A stretch of DNA of 64,000 bases, taken from Nansenia antarctica (lineage: Eukaryota; Chordata; Actinopteri; Argentiniformes; Microstomatidae). The notes below the pieces were generated by a model. The model was not told the DNA's origin and did no database searches. It saw nothing but the letters and a program-made list of their open reading frames with translations. Shown piece by piece: positions 42,966 through 51,189 of the stretch. The stretch spans positions 8,854,231 through 8,918,230 of the forward strand of contig OZ022346.1 in the NCBI GenBank assembly GCA_963989245.1. The letters run 5' to 3'. A program made the position numbers and the translations under genes. The number at the start of each line of letters is the position of its first letter. The stretch's first letter is position 1.

Positions 42966-43208
42966 CCCCGCGGACCACGCCACGATAGATCGGAGCAAGG
43001 TAAGCCATTTCCCCATAACATCTACCTGGGTGCTGTCAGCTAACCCTGAGCTAATCTACCTGTGTCCGGCCTCGGCCCTGTGTGGGAACGAGCCCATTGA
43101 CTATCAATGTACGCACATTGCTGTTGGGTCGTGACAGTACCATTAAGAGTTTAGTGTATCTTTGTAACTGAATGTTCTCATCATTTTTTTGTTTTGTTTG
43201 TTTTGTAG

Positions 43209-43336
43209 GTGTGGAGAAACTAAGACCCCACTCCCCTGTGTCAGAGGTGGTGTTCCTGCAGACATTGACTGTCATTCCTCCTGAGGCACTTCACTCCATC
43301 CCCCCCGCCCAGCTTTCCACAAAGATAGCAGCCAAC
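43209..43336 (+). CDS. brdt: brdt-like exon: linker between bromodomains
   Basis: A TTTGTTTGTTTTGTAG acceptor and a GTCAGT donor bound this 128-bp exon. It encodes VEKLRPHSPVSEVVFLQTLT, then VIPPEALHSIPPAQLSTKIA. PP-x-x-L-H-x-x-PPAQLS-x-x-I is the conserved linker just before bromodomain 2 in BET proteins. It ends at a codon boundary, matching the phase-0 start of the next exon. No bromodomain 1 exon is visible upstream: a minus-strand LINE (41541-42965) and other repeats occupy that space. Confidence 0.8.
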
Positions 43337-43619
43337 GTCAGTTTTCTTGACATCACAACAATATGCACTCTCCACATCATTATTGGCACGGAACAGCAGC
43401 TCTACCACCTACAGTATACCACCGTTGTGGCTTTCTGTACTAAACTGAAGCTACACACAGCTCTTATCACTACTTTTACCCTCCACTCACATATTTGAAG
43501 GCTTATTCATAGCCTATTCTATGAAACAATATATAGTTGAGTAAAATGTATACTGCTCTGTGGTGATATTTTTGCTCTTCTTGGATCAAACTCAGTGCAG
43601 TCATCTTCAATCTTTTTAG

Positions 43620-43940
43620 ATGAAAAAGGGTGTGAAGAGAAAAGCAGACACTACTTCCCCAATCGTTGACGGGTCAACACACTGCAAGTTATTTTCCAGA
43701 CGAGGCAGCGGACGACCCATAAAACCTCCAAGGAAAGACCTGCCTGATTCTCCGCAGCAGGAAAAGAAGGCCAAGCTCTCAGAGTGCCTCAAGTACTGCA
43801 ATGTTATCCTGAAGGAGATGTTTACCAAGAGACATTTAGCCTACGCTTGGCCCTTCTACAGACCAGTGGATATAGCTGGCCTAGGCCTGCACGACTACTA
43901 TGACATCATCAAACAGCCGATGGATCTGAGCACCATAAAG
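43620..43940 (+). CDS. brdt: brdt-like exon: bromodomain 2, first part
   Basis: The acceptor is TCTTTTTAG and the donor AAG|GTAAGT. The 321-bp exon encodes MKKGVKRKADTTSP (the basic KRKADTT motif preceding BD2 in all BET proteins), then LSECLKYCNVILKEMFTKRH, and YAWPFYRPVDIAGLGLHDYY containing the WPF shelf. It ends MDLSTIK. BET bromodomains bind acetylated lysines of histone H4; BRDT does so in male germ cells. I favour brdt over brd2/3/4 because of the ephx4 neighbour at 53416. Confidence 0.9.
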
Positions 43941-44105
43941 GTAAGTAGTGTATTATGTATATAGTATACAAGGGATTTATTATTGTTACTGTATCCCAGG
44001 GTTAGAGTATGTGTAAACGGCTCTAGAATGATGATGGTATTTATAGTTTATGTGACTGGCCCTGACGCTATTTGTCATTACTGAACTACTGACGTTTTCA
44101 CACAG

Positions 44106-44234
44106 AAAAAAATGGATGATCGGGAATACATGGATGCTCAAGAGTTTGCGGCGGATTTCAGACTTATGTTCTCCAACTGTTACAAATACAACCCACCCAC
44201 CCACGAAGTTGTTACTATGGCAAGGAAACTTCAG
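44106..44234 (+). CDS. brdt: brdt-like exon: bromodomain 2, second part
   Basis: The 129-bp exon lies between TTCACACAG and CAG|GTAGAA. It encodes KKMDDREYMDAQEFAADFRL then MFSNCYKYNPPTHEVVTMAR. The Asn in CYKYNPP is the acetyl-lysine contact conserved in bromodomains. Both exon ends are in phase 0. Confidence 0.93.
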
Positions 44235-44320
44235 GTAGAACTCGTTTTATGAATGACCCTACTATGCAATTGTTTTAGATAAAGGGAGTATTTGACTAAT
44301 AGATTTGTCTACTCCACCAG

Positions 44321-44497
44321 GATGTGTTTGAGGCCCGCTATTTGAAGATTCCCTATCAGCCAATAGAGGAGGATGGACATGAGAGCTCCTCAAGCCCAGA
44401 GAGCAGTGAGAGCGAGAGCTCCTCCGAATCAGGAAGCTCCTCGGGCTCTGAGGAGGAAAAGAAGAGAGCTCTACAGATGGCTAATCTAGAGGAACAG
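44321..44497 (+). CDS. brdt: brdt-like exon: end of bromodomain 2 and Ser/Glu linker
   Basis: The 177-bp exon follows CTACTCCACCAG and begins DVFEARYLKIPYQPIEEDGH (last helix of BD2). It continues into a Ser/Glu tract (ESSSSPESSESESSSESGSS) likely to be phosphorylated, and ends ALQMANLEEQ, the start of the next coiled-coil region. The donor is GTCGGTGTCAC. That same GGTGTCAC string marks the junction of each downstream repeat copy. Confidence 0.9.
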
Positions 44498-44585
44498 GTC
44501 GGTGTCACTCAGTCTTAACTGCCCAAAAATGTCATGACTGCATACCTCTCAATGCACACAAGTCTTATATCTTTCCTCTTTTCAG

Positions 44586-44779
44586 TTGAAAGCAGTCAGT
44601 GATCAACTGCAGAGACTCACCCAGGAGGCCCTGTTGAAGCCAAAGAGGAAAGAGAAATGTAACAACGACAAGAGACAAAGAGAAAAGGAAACATCAATCC
44701 GACGGAACTATGAAGATGATAGGAAAACCATTTCCAAAGTGCAGAAAAGAGTCAACAACAAGAAATGCTCATCTGCCAA
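44586..44779 (+). CDS. brdt: brdt-like exon: coiled-coil/basic region, copy A
   Basis: The acceptor is CCTCTTTTCAG. It encodes LKAVSDQLQRLTQEALLKPK followed by a Lys/Arg-rich stretch, RKTISKVQKRVNN. The first part is the short coiled coil that follows BD2 in BET proteins (family knowledge). The donor is taken as GCCAA|GTAAAT because this joins in frame to the next exon (AA+G gives Lys). If unspliced, the frame stops at TAA 44781. Copy A reads QEALLKP and YEDDRKT where B and C read QEPLLKP and YEDARKT. Confidence 0.85.
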
Positions 44780-44908
44780 GTAAATGAGCTCCTCTTTGTC
44801 TGTGAACTATACGTGTCTAATTGTTGATATCTAATCTCAGCAGGACCACTTTTCCCACAATGTTCCGGTGCATCGCTCAGACCTTTGTTTCCATTTGCAC
44901 CTCTGTAG

Positions 44909-45192
44909 GCGTGGCAATAGAAGCAAGATTGGTGTAACGCCCCACAAATCTGAGGATGAGGTGCCAGCGAAACCCATGTCCTACATTGAGAAGAGGCAGT
45001 TAAGACTGGACATCAACAAGCTGCCTGGCGACAAACTAGGGAGTGTGGTCAACATTATCCGGGCCAGGGAGGTGTCATTGCGAGACGCCAACCCAGAGGA
45101 GATCTACTTTGAGACCCTGAAGCACTCTACACAGAGGACCCTGCAGAGCTTTGTCATGACCTGTCTGAGGAAACGCCCCAAGAAAGCTGGCC
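44909..45192 (+). CDS. brdt: brdt-like exon: NET domain, copy A
   Basis: A 284-bp exon between CTCTGTAG and GTGAGTAC. It encodes a basic leader, then the extraterminal (NET) domain: PMSYIEKRQLRLDINKLPGD, KLGSVVNIIRAREVSLRDAN and TLKHSTQRTLQSFV. NET recruits chromatin proteins through its acidic EIEID groove (family knowledge). Here the motif is shortened to PEEIYFETLKHST: six bases are missing relative to copy B and the acidic pair is lost. A NET defect in this copy is therefore likely. Confidence 0.9.
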
Positions 45193-45346
45193 GTGAGTAC
45201 AGTACACACCTTCTTCCAGAACCTTCTTCTAGCTCTTCAAGCCTTTTCCTCCAGACTCATTATGCATGGCTGGTTATATCTCTTTGTAAAAATGTCGATC
45301 GGATACACGCTTAATGTTATCGTCATGCTTTCTCTGCCCCTCACAG

Positions 45347-45463
45347 AGAAAAGGGCAGTGAAACTCAAAGAACAAATGCCGACTGAGAAAAAGCAGGACG
45401 CTGAGAAACCTCTCCAGAGTGTCGGTGAGGAGAAGAGCTCGGCCAAGAAGAAAAAGGCAGCAA
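45347..45463 (+). CDS. brdt: brdt-like exon: Lys-rich, copy A
   Basis: The acceptor is CCCCTCACAG and the donor CAA|GTAAGA. It encodes RAVKLKEQMPTEKKQDAEKP then LQSVGEEKSSAKKKKAA. If the donor were skipped the frame would stop at TGA 45472-45474. The phase (1 in, 1 out) agrees with the neighbours. Confidence 0.85.
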
Positions 45464-45676
45464 GTAAGAACTGAAGCACTGGCTTAGACCATGTCCCCCC
45501 CTGGCCCTCTGAGTGATCCAGATGTCCCTTGTCCTGAGGAGGGTTTAGGGGAGACGTTCCTCCTGTGTTTTCTCTCTGCGGGTCCAATAGAGAACACCTC
45601 AGGGGTGCTGCAATTGCTTTTAGTGTCTTTCTCTCTCGTCTCCTATCAGTGAAAGTTTTCTGTCTGTTTCCAACAG

Positions 45677-45811
45677 GTGAGCCCCCGGTGGCTTCCAAAA
45701 ACCTGGGCCAGGCCTCGCGCCTTAGTGACAGCAGCTGCAGCTCCTCCTCCAACTCTGACAGCAGCAGTAGTAGTGATTCTAGCACTTCTGATAGCAGTGA
45801 CTCTGAATCAG
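45677..45811 (+). CDS. brdt: brdt-like exon: Ser-rich SEED region, copy A
   Basis: The acceptor TTTCCAACAG is strong. It encodes SEPPVASKNLGQASRLSDSS, a Ser/Asp-rich run, and SSDSESG, as in the SEED region that follows NET in BET proteins. The donor is G|GTTAGC at 45812. It is identical to copy B. Confidence 0.88.
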
Positions 45812-46896
45812 GTTAGCTGTTCTTCTCAGCACTCCCCCCCCTCCCCCCCACCTCTCTTTCCTGAAAGGGCACATCCCCACACTCTGTACACCAAAGATGT
45901 GAGACCAGCCAGCCTTCTATGCAAATGTCAATCAGAGACCCCTGACTGCTAACATCCAGGTTGAGTCAGTCATGTTCAGTCATACGGGGACACATAGAAA
46001 CAGAAATAGTCATTATTAGCTAACGTTCTTCAATAGACATCACAAAAGAATTAGATTTGATTAGAAAGGTTTTGTTTTTCATTTCTAGATGTTTTAAACT
46101 ATACTTCATCCCCCTCCATTATCTCATCCTTTCCTTTTATCTTGCAACTAATGCATAGTCAAAAGCTGGCCATCACTTCAAACTACAGCACTTATTAATG
46201 TTCATCAATTACATTGGTTTTGATTGTACTGTGAATTTAGTTCTGTATGTTGGACTTTTGCACGGTTTCGTATGTGTATGAGGAAATATTGGAGTAATGC
46301 ACAGACATTATGGATTGTATTTGTCATACTCAAATTGGAAAGTTAAAGTAATTGCAGAGGTTGAGTAGAACTTGATCCATATCTTAGAACACGGGAGCAT
46401 ATCTTGGTGAACCACTGCATTTTGTGGTTAGTGCATATGTTTCTGTTCCATTTGTACCCAAAATGGGTAGAATTAAACCTTGGTGTTCCTTGGTGGTGAC
46501 ACCTAGAGGGTCAAATAAATGTATTTTTAGACAATTTTTCTAAATGTTATATTAAGTGGTGTTTTCTGTCTTATTACAATACTCCACTCATGTTAGCCTA
46601 CTTAACAACTCAGTACAAACAGCTTTAGCTTTTAGGGGAAACTGGGTATGAAATGGTAGTGACTCCAGAGTAGATCAGTGAGGGGTTTTATTTTATGGTA
46701 AGTAGATCTTTGTATTGTTTATTTGTTCAGTTGTTGTGTCATTTTATATCTCTAGCAATCTCACATGTCCATAAACAGCAGTCAGGATTTATTTATTTTG
46801 AGTGATAAACAAATATCTTCTATGAAAAGGTTAGGTTTAAAATGTCTGACTGCTGTGCATTTAGTTAAAGGAATTACTATTGTGTATGTCTTTCAG
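45812..46896 (+). other. Intron, copy A
   Basis: The 1085-bp intron contains no repeat I recognise. Bases 45897-46050 differ completely from the corresponding block in copy B (48597-48775), while sequence on both sides is nearly identical. Confidence 0.75.
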
Positions 46897-46952
46897 TGCC
46901 GAAAACTAAGAAGAAGAAAACCAAAGACTCTTGCCACACGGTCAAGACAAAG
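46897..46952 (+). CDS. brdt: brdt-like exon: basic, copy A
   Basis: A 56-bp exon between TATGTCTTTCAG and AAG|GTACAT. With the preceding G it reads VPKTKKKKTKDSCHTVKTK. Short and basic; kept because its length restores phase 0 and the same exon recurs in copy B. Confidence 0.75.
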
Positions 46953-47081
46953 GTACATGTGTAATGTCCAGGCCAGGTAACTGGTCTAACTTGCATAGTA
47001 ATCCCTTCATGTCTGGTGTATTGGGGGGGCTGGGGGGGATTAGTGTTAATTTTAAATGTGTTTTTGTCCATCAAACTGAAG

Positions 47082-47195
47082 GTGAAACTGACAGGCCGTT
47101 CCATGAAGAAGAAATTTGGAATAAAAGACCCGTTAGAGGCCTCACTGCAGACTACTCAGCCACTGCCTACCTCTTTACCCCCAGCAGCAGTAACG
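47082..47195 (+). CDS. brdt: brdt-like exon next to the repeat junction, copy A
   Basis: It follows AAACTGAAG and encodes VKLTGRSMKKKFGIKDPLEA, then SLQTTQPLPTSLPPAAVT. The putative donor ACG|GTGTCA (47196) lies just after the module junction (47194). In the alternative, the exon is not spliced there and reads on to VSLSLNCPKMS and a TGA at 47229-47231. The first option joins in frame to the next copy, the second truncates the protein. Confidence 0.6.
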
Positions 47196-47279
47196 GTGTC
47201 ACTCAGTCTTAACTGCCCAAAAATGTCATGACTGCATACCTCTCAATGCACACAAGTCCTATATCTTTCCTCTTTTCAG

Positions 47280-47473
47280 TTGAAAGCAGTCAGTGATCAA
47301 CTGCAGAGACTCACCCAGGAGCCCCTGTTGAAGCCAAAGAGGAAAGAGAAATGTAACAACGACAAGAGACAAAGAGAAAAGGAAACATCAATCCGACGGA
47401 ACTATGAAGATGCTAGGAAAACCATTTCCAAAGTGCAGAAAAGAGTCAACAACAAGAAATGCTCATCTGCCAA
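47280..47473 (+). CDS. brdt: brdt-like exon: coiled-coil/basic region, copy B
   Basis: Equivalent to 44586-44779, with QEPLLKP and YEDARKT. Identical in these positions to copy C, so B and C are closer to each other than to A. Confidence 0.85.
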
Positions 47474-47602
47474 GTAAATGAGCTCCTCTTTGTCTGTGAA
47501 CTATACGTGTCTAATTGTTGATATCTAATCTCAGCAGGACCACTTTTCCCACAATGTTCCGGTGCATCGCTCAGACCTTTGTTTCCATTTGCACCTCTGT
47601 AG

Positions 47603-47892
47603 GCGTGGCAATAGAAGCAAGATTGGTGTAACGCCCCACAAATCTGAGGATGAGGTGCCAGCGAAACCCATGTCCTACATTGAGAAGAGGCAGTTAAGAC
47701 TGGACATCAACAAGCTGCCTGGCGACAAACTAGGGAATGTGGTCAACATTATCCAGGCCGGGGAGGTGTCATTGCGAGACGCCAACCCAGAGGAGATAGA
47801 GATCGACTTGCTGACCCTGAAGCACTCTACACTGAGGACCCTGCAGAGCTTTGTCAAGACCTGTCTGAGGAAACGCCCCAAGAAAGCTGGCC
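47603..47892 (+). CDS. brdt: brdt-like exon: NET domain, copy B
   Basis: A 290-bp exon. It keeps the acidic NET motif PEEIEIDLLTLKHSTLRTLQ that copy A lacks, although LL replaces the usual FE after EID. NIIQAGEVS differs from copy A (NIIRAREVS). On conservation, copy B looks closer to a functional NET domain. Confidence 0.9.
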
Positions 47893-48046
47893 GTGAGTAC
47901 AGTACACACCTTCTTCCAGAACCTTCTTCTAGCTCTTCAAGCCTTTTCCTCCAGACTCATTATGCATGGCTGGTTATATCTCTTTGTAAAAATGTCGATC
48001 GGATACACGCTTAATGTTATCGTCATGCTTTCTCTGCCCCTCACAG

Positions 48047-48163
48047 AGAAAAAGGCAGTGAAACTCAAAGAACAAATGCCGACTGAGAAAAAGCAGGACG
48101 CTGAGAAACCTCTCCAGAGTGTCGGTGAGGAGAAGAGCTCGGCCAAGAAGAAAAAGGCAGCAA
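48047..48163 (+). CDS. brdt: brdt-like exon: Lys-rich, copy B
   Basis: Equivalent to 45347-45463, starting KKAVKLKEQM instead of KRAVKLKEQM. Splice sites are unchanged. Confidence 0.85.
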
Positions 48164-48376
48164 GTAAGAACTGAAGCACTGGCTTAGACCATGTCCCCCC
48201 CTGGCCCTCTGAGTGATCCAGATGTCCCTTGTCCTGAGGAGGGTTTAGGGGAGACGTTCCTCCTGTGTTTTCTCTCTGCGGGTCCAATAGAGAACACCTC
48301 AGGGGTGCTGCAATTGCTTTTAGTGTCTTTCTCTCTCGTCTCCTATCAGTGAAAGTTTTCTGTCTGTTTCCAACAG

Positions 48377-48511
48377 GTGAGCCCCCGGTGGCTTCCAAAA
48401 ACCTGGGCCAGGCCTCGCGCCTTAGTGACAGCAGCTGCAGCTCCTCCTCCAACTCTGACAGCAGCAGTAGTAGTGATTCTAGCACTTCTGATAGCAGTGA
48501 CTCTGAATCAG
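48377..48511 (+). CDS. brdt: brdt-like exon: Ser-rich SEED region, copy B
   Basis: Identical in sequence to 45677-45811, with the same acceptor and donor. Confidence 0.88.
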
Positions 48512-49621
48512 GTTAGCTGTTCTTCTCAGCACTCCCCCCCCTCCCCCCCACCTCTCTTTCCTGAAAGGGCACATCCCCACACTCTGTACACCAAAGGAGT
48601 GAGCGAAAACAATTGCTTAACCCCACCTGGACATAGCATTTGTAGCAATAGAAGTCTAGTCACCTTATTACCCTGCTGGCAAAACCAAATACTTGAAAAA
48701 AAAGACATTAAAATGTGTATTGTTTTGTTTTTTGTTTGTTCATTGGGTGTTTTTCATTCTTTCTTGCACTTTTCATTAGATTTGATTAGAGAGGTTTTGT
48801 TTTTCATTTCTAGATGTTTTAAACTATACTTCATCCCCCTCCATTATCTCATCCTTTCCTTTTATCTTGCAACTAATGCATAGTCAAAAGCTGGCCATCA
48901 CTTCAAACTACAGCACTTATTAATGTTCATCAATTACATTGGTTTTGATTGTACTGTGAATTTAGTTCTGTATGTTGGACTTTTGCACGGTTTCGTATGT
49001 GTATGAGGAAATATTGGAGTAATGCACAGACATTATGGATTGTATTTGTCTTACTCAAATTGGAAAGTTAAAGTAATTGCAGAGGTTGAGTAGAACTTGA
49101 TCCATATCTTAGAACACGGGAGCATATCTTGGTGAACCACTGCATTTTGTGGTTAGTGCATATGTTTCTGTTCCATTTGTACCCAAAATGGGTAGAATTA
49201 AACCTTGGTGTTCCTTGGTGGTGACACCTAGAGGGTCAAATAAATGTATTTTTAGACAATTTTTCTAAATGTTATATTAAGTGGTGTTTTCTGTCTTATT
49301 ACAATACTCCACTCATGTTAGCCTACTTAACAACTCAGTACAAACAGCTTTAGCTTTTAGGGGAAACTGGGTATGAAATGGTAGTGACTCCAGAGTAGAT
49401 CAGTGAGGGGTTTTATTTTATGGTAAGTAGATCTTTGTATTGTTTATTTGTTCAGTTGTTGTGTCATTTTATATCTCTAGCAATCTCACATGTCCATAAA
49501 CAGCAGTCAGGATTTATTTATTTTGAGTGATAAACAAATATCTTCTATGAAAAGGTTAGGTTTAAAATGTCTGACTGCTGTGCAGTTAGTTAAAGGAATT
49601 ACTATTGTGTATGTCTTTCAG
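48512..49621 (+). other. Intron, copy B
   Basis: Matches the copy A intron except for 48597-48775, a 179-bp block with no similarity to the 154-bp block in A. The B block contains TTTGTTTTTTGTTTGTTC and reads like ordinary AT-rich intron. Confidence 0.75.
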
Positions 49622-49677
49622 TGCCGAAAACTAAGAAGAAGAAAACCAAAGACTCTTGCCACACGGTCAAGACAAAG
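49622..49677 (+). CDS. brdt: brdt-like exon: basic, copy B
   Basis: Identical to 46897-46952. Confidence 0.75.
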
Positions 49678-49806
49678 GTACATGTGTAATGTCCAGGCCA
49701 GGTAACTGGTCTAACTTGCATAGTAATCCCTTCATGTCTGGTGTATTGGGGGGGCTGGGGGGGATTAGTGTTAATTTTAAATGTGTTTTTGTCCATCAAA
49801 CTGAAG

Positions 49807-49920
49807 GTGAAACTGACAGGCCGTTCCATGAAGAAGAAATTTGGAATAAAAGACCCGTTAGAGGCCTCACTGCAGACTACTCAGCCACTGCCTACCTCTT
49901 TACCCCCATCAGCAGTAACG
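49807..49920 (+). CDS. brdt: brdt-like exon next to the second repeat junction, copy B
   Basis: Same as 47082-47195 apart from PPSAVT for PPAAVT. It meets the next module junction at 49919. Confidence 0.6.
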
Positions 49921-50004
49921 GTGTCACTCAGTCTTAACTGCCCAAAAATGTCATGACTGCATACCTCTCAATGCACACAAGTCTTATATCTTTCCTCTTT
50001 TCAG

Positions 50005-50198
50005 TTGAAAGCAGTCAGTGATCAACTGCAGAGACTCACCCAGGAGCCCCTGTTGAAGCCAAAGAGGAAAGAGAAATGTAACAACGACAAGAGACAAAGA
50101 GAAAAGGAAACATCAATCCGACGGAACTATGAAGATGCTAGGAAAACCATTTCCAAAGTGCAGAAAAGAGTCAACAACAAGAAATGCTCATCTGCCAA
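50005..50198 (+). CDS. brdt: brdt-like exon: coiled-coil/basic region, copy C
   Basis: Identical to the copy B exon in its translation. Whether it is spliced is unknown, because the following NET exon is truncated. Confidence 0.6.
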
Positions 50199-50327
50199 GT
50201 AAATGAGCTCCTCTTTGTCTGTGAACTATACGTGTCTAATTGTTGATATCTAATCTCAGCAGGACCACTTTTCCCACAATGTTCCGGTGCATCGCTCAGA
50301 CCTTTGTTTCCATTTGCACCTCTGTAG

Positions 50328-50401
50328 GCGTGGCAATAGAAGCAAGATTGGTGTAACGCCCCACAAATCTGAGGATGAGGTGCCAGCGAAACCCATGTCC
50401 T
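50328..50401 (+). pseudogene. Truncated NET exon, copy C
   Basis: The acceptor CTCTGTAG and the first 25 codons (RGNRSKIGVTPHKSEDEVPA, KPMS) are present. The remainder of the NET domain is replaced by a CT-rich tract. Confidence 0.85.
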
Positions 50402-50698
50402 TGCATCTCCTCCCCTCTCCTTGCCTTCTCCCTCCCCTCCTTCCCTCCTCCCCTCTCCTTGCCTTCTCCCTCCCCTCCCCTCTCTTCCTTCCCTCCCCTC
50501 CCCTCTCTTCCTTCCCTCCTCCCCTCTCCTTGCCTTCTCCCTCCCCTCTCCTCCTTCCCCCCTCCCCTCTCCTCTCCTCTCCCTCCACCCCTCCCCTCTC
50601 CCTCCACCTCTCCTCCTCCCCTCCCTCCCCTCTCCTCTCCTTCCCCTCCCCTCTCCCTCCCCTCTCCTCCTCCTTCCTCCTCCCCTCCCCCTCTCCGT
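50402..50698. repeat. Polypyrimidine microsatellite
   Basis: About 300 bp of CTCC/CCTTCC units with a higher-order CCCTCTCCTTGCCTTCTCCC repeat. It ends in a perfect acceptor, CCCCTCTCCGTAG, so it acts as the polypyrimidine tract of the next exon. Confidence 0.95.
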
Positions 50699-50700
50699 AG

Positions 50701-50877
50701 TTCGTGGTGGTCTCCCTGAAGGACGGAATGTTCACCAACGCCAACGTCCTGTTCAACACCAAGTTCGTGGACGGCGTGTCGGCCGTCTCCAGGACGACCC
50801 AGATCCAGAGCGACTCCAACGTGCGTCCCAAGGCCTTCAAGGCCGCCAGAGCAGAGAGCAGAGAGCACTACCCATAA
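50701..50877 (+). CDS. Terminal exon of an unidentified gene
   Basis: After the CTCTCCGTAG acceptor the frame reads FVVVSLKDGMFTNANVLFNT, KFVDGVSAVSRTTQIQSDSN, VRPKAFKAARAESREHYP and stops at TAA (58 codons). Base composition (about 60% GC, synonymous sites C/G rich) and the lack of repeats suggest real coding sequence. I do not recognise the family. No upstream exons are visible, because partial copy C of the brdt module and the CT tract come directly before. It might be the real end of a neighbouring gene joined here by rearrangement or by assembly. Confidence 0.55.
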   Translation, partial: FVVVSLKDGMFTNANVLFNTKFVDGVSAVSRTTQIQSDSNVRPKAFKAARAESREHYP

Positions 50878-51178
50878 CCACCTCACTGCACACTACACTA
50901 CCCACAACCACCTCACTACACTACCCACAACCACCTCACTACACTACCCATAACCACCTCACTGCACACTACACTACCCACAACCACCTCACTACACTAC
51001 CCACAACCACCTCACTACACTACCCATAACCACCTCACTGCACACTACACTACCCACAACCACCTCACTACACTACCCACAACCACCTCACTACACTACC
51101 CATAACCACCTCACTGCACACTACACTACCCACAACCACCTCACTACACTACCCATAACCACCTCACTACACACGTAA
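50878..51178. repeat. Minisatellite in the 3' flank
   Basis: CACTACCCATAACCACCTCA and CACTACACTACCCACAACCA units alternate with a period of about 22-32 bp. The array begins inside the last codons of the preceding exon: CACTACCCATAACC is both the end of the frame (HYP and stop) and the first repeat unit. Confidence 0.93.
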
Positions 51179-51189
51179 TGTGGGACTAA

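Larger units (their letters stand above)
44500..47193 (+). repeat. brdt tandem module, copy A (2694 bp)
   Basis: The unit runs from CGGTGTCACTCAGTCTTAAC in the intron after the bromodomain exons to the same string at 47194. It spans six exons and their introns. The exons total 900 bp (194+284+117+135+56+114), in phase 0 at both ends, so one unit adds exactly 300 codons. Relative to copy B it lacks 6 bp in the NET exon and has a different 154-bp intron block (45897-46050). Confidence 0.93.
47194..49918 (+). repeat. brdt tandem module, copy B (2725 bp)
   Basis: Same layout as copy A; the exons total 906 bp (302 codons). Outside the intron block 48597-48775 the two copies differ by only scattered single bases and the 6-bp NET difference. 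Confidence 0.93.
49919..50401 (+). repeat. brdt tandem module, partial copy C
   Basis: Matches the first 480 bp of copy B almost exactly, then stops abruptly inside the NET exon after ACCCATGTCCT (50401). From there a pyrimidine microsatellite begins. The coiled-coil exon is intact; the NET exon is cut after PMS. Confidence 0.93.

Noticed and set aside
45237..45785. 182-codon minus-strand frame, repeated at 47937-48485
   Set aside because: It is antisense to the Lys-rich and Ser-rich brdt exons and their intron; repetition reflects the module duplication.
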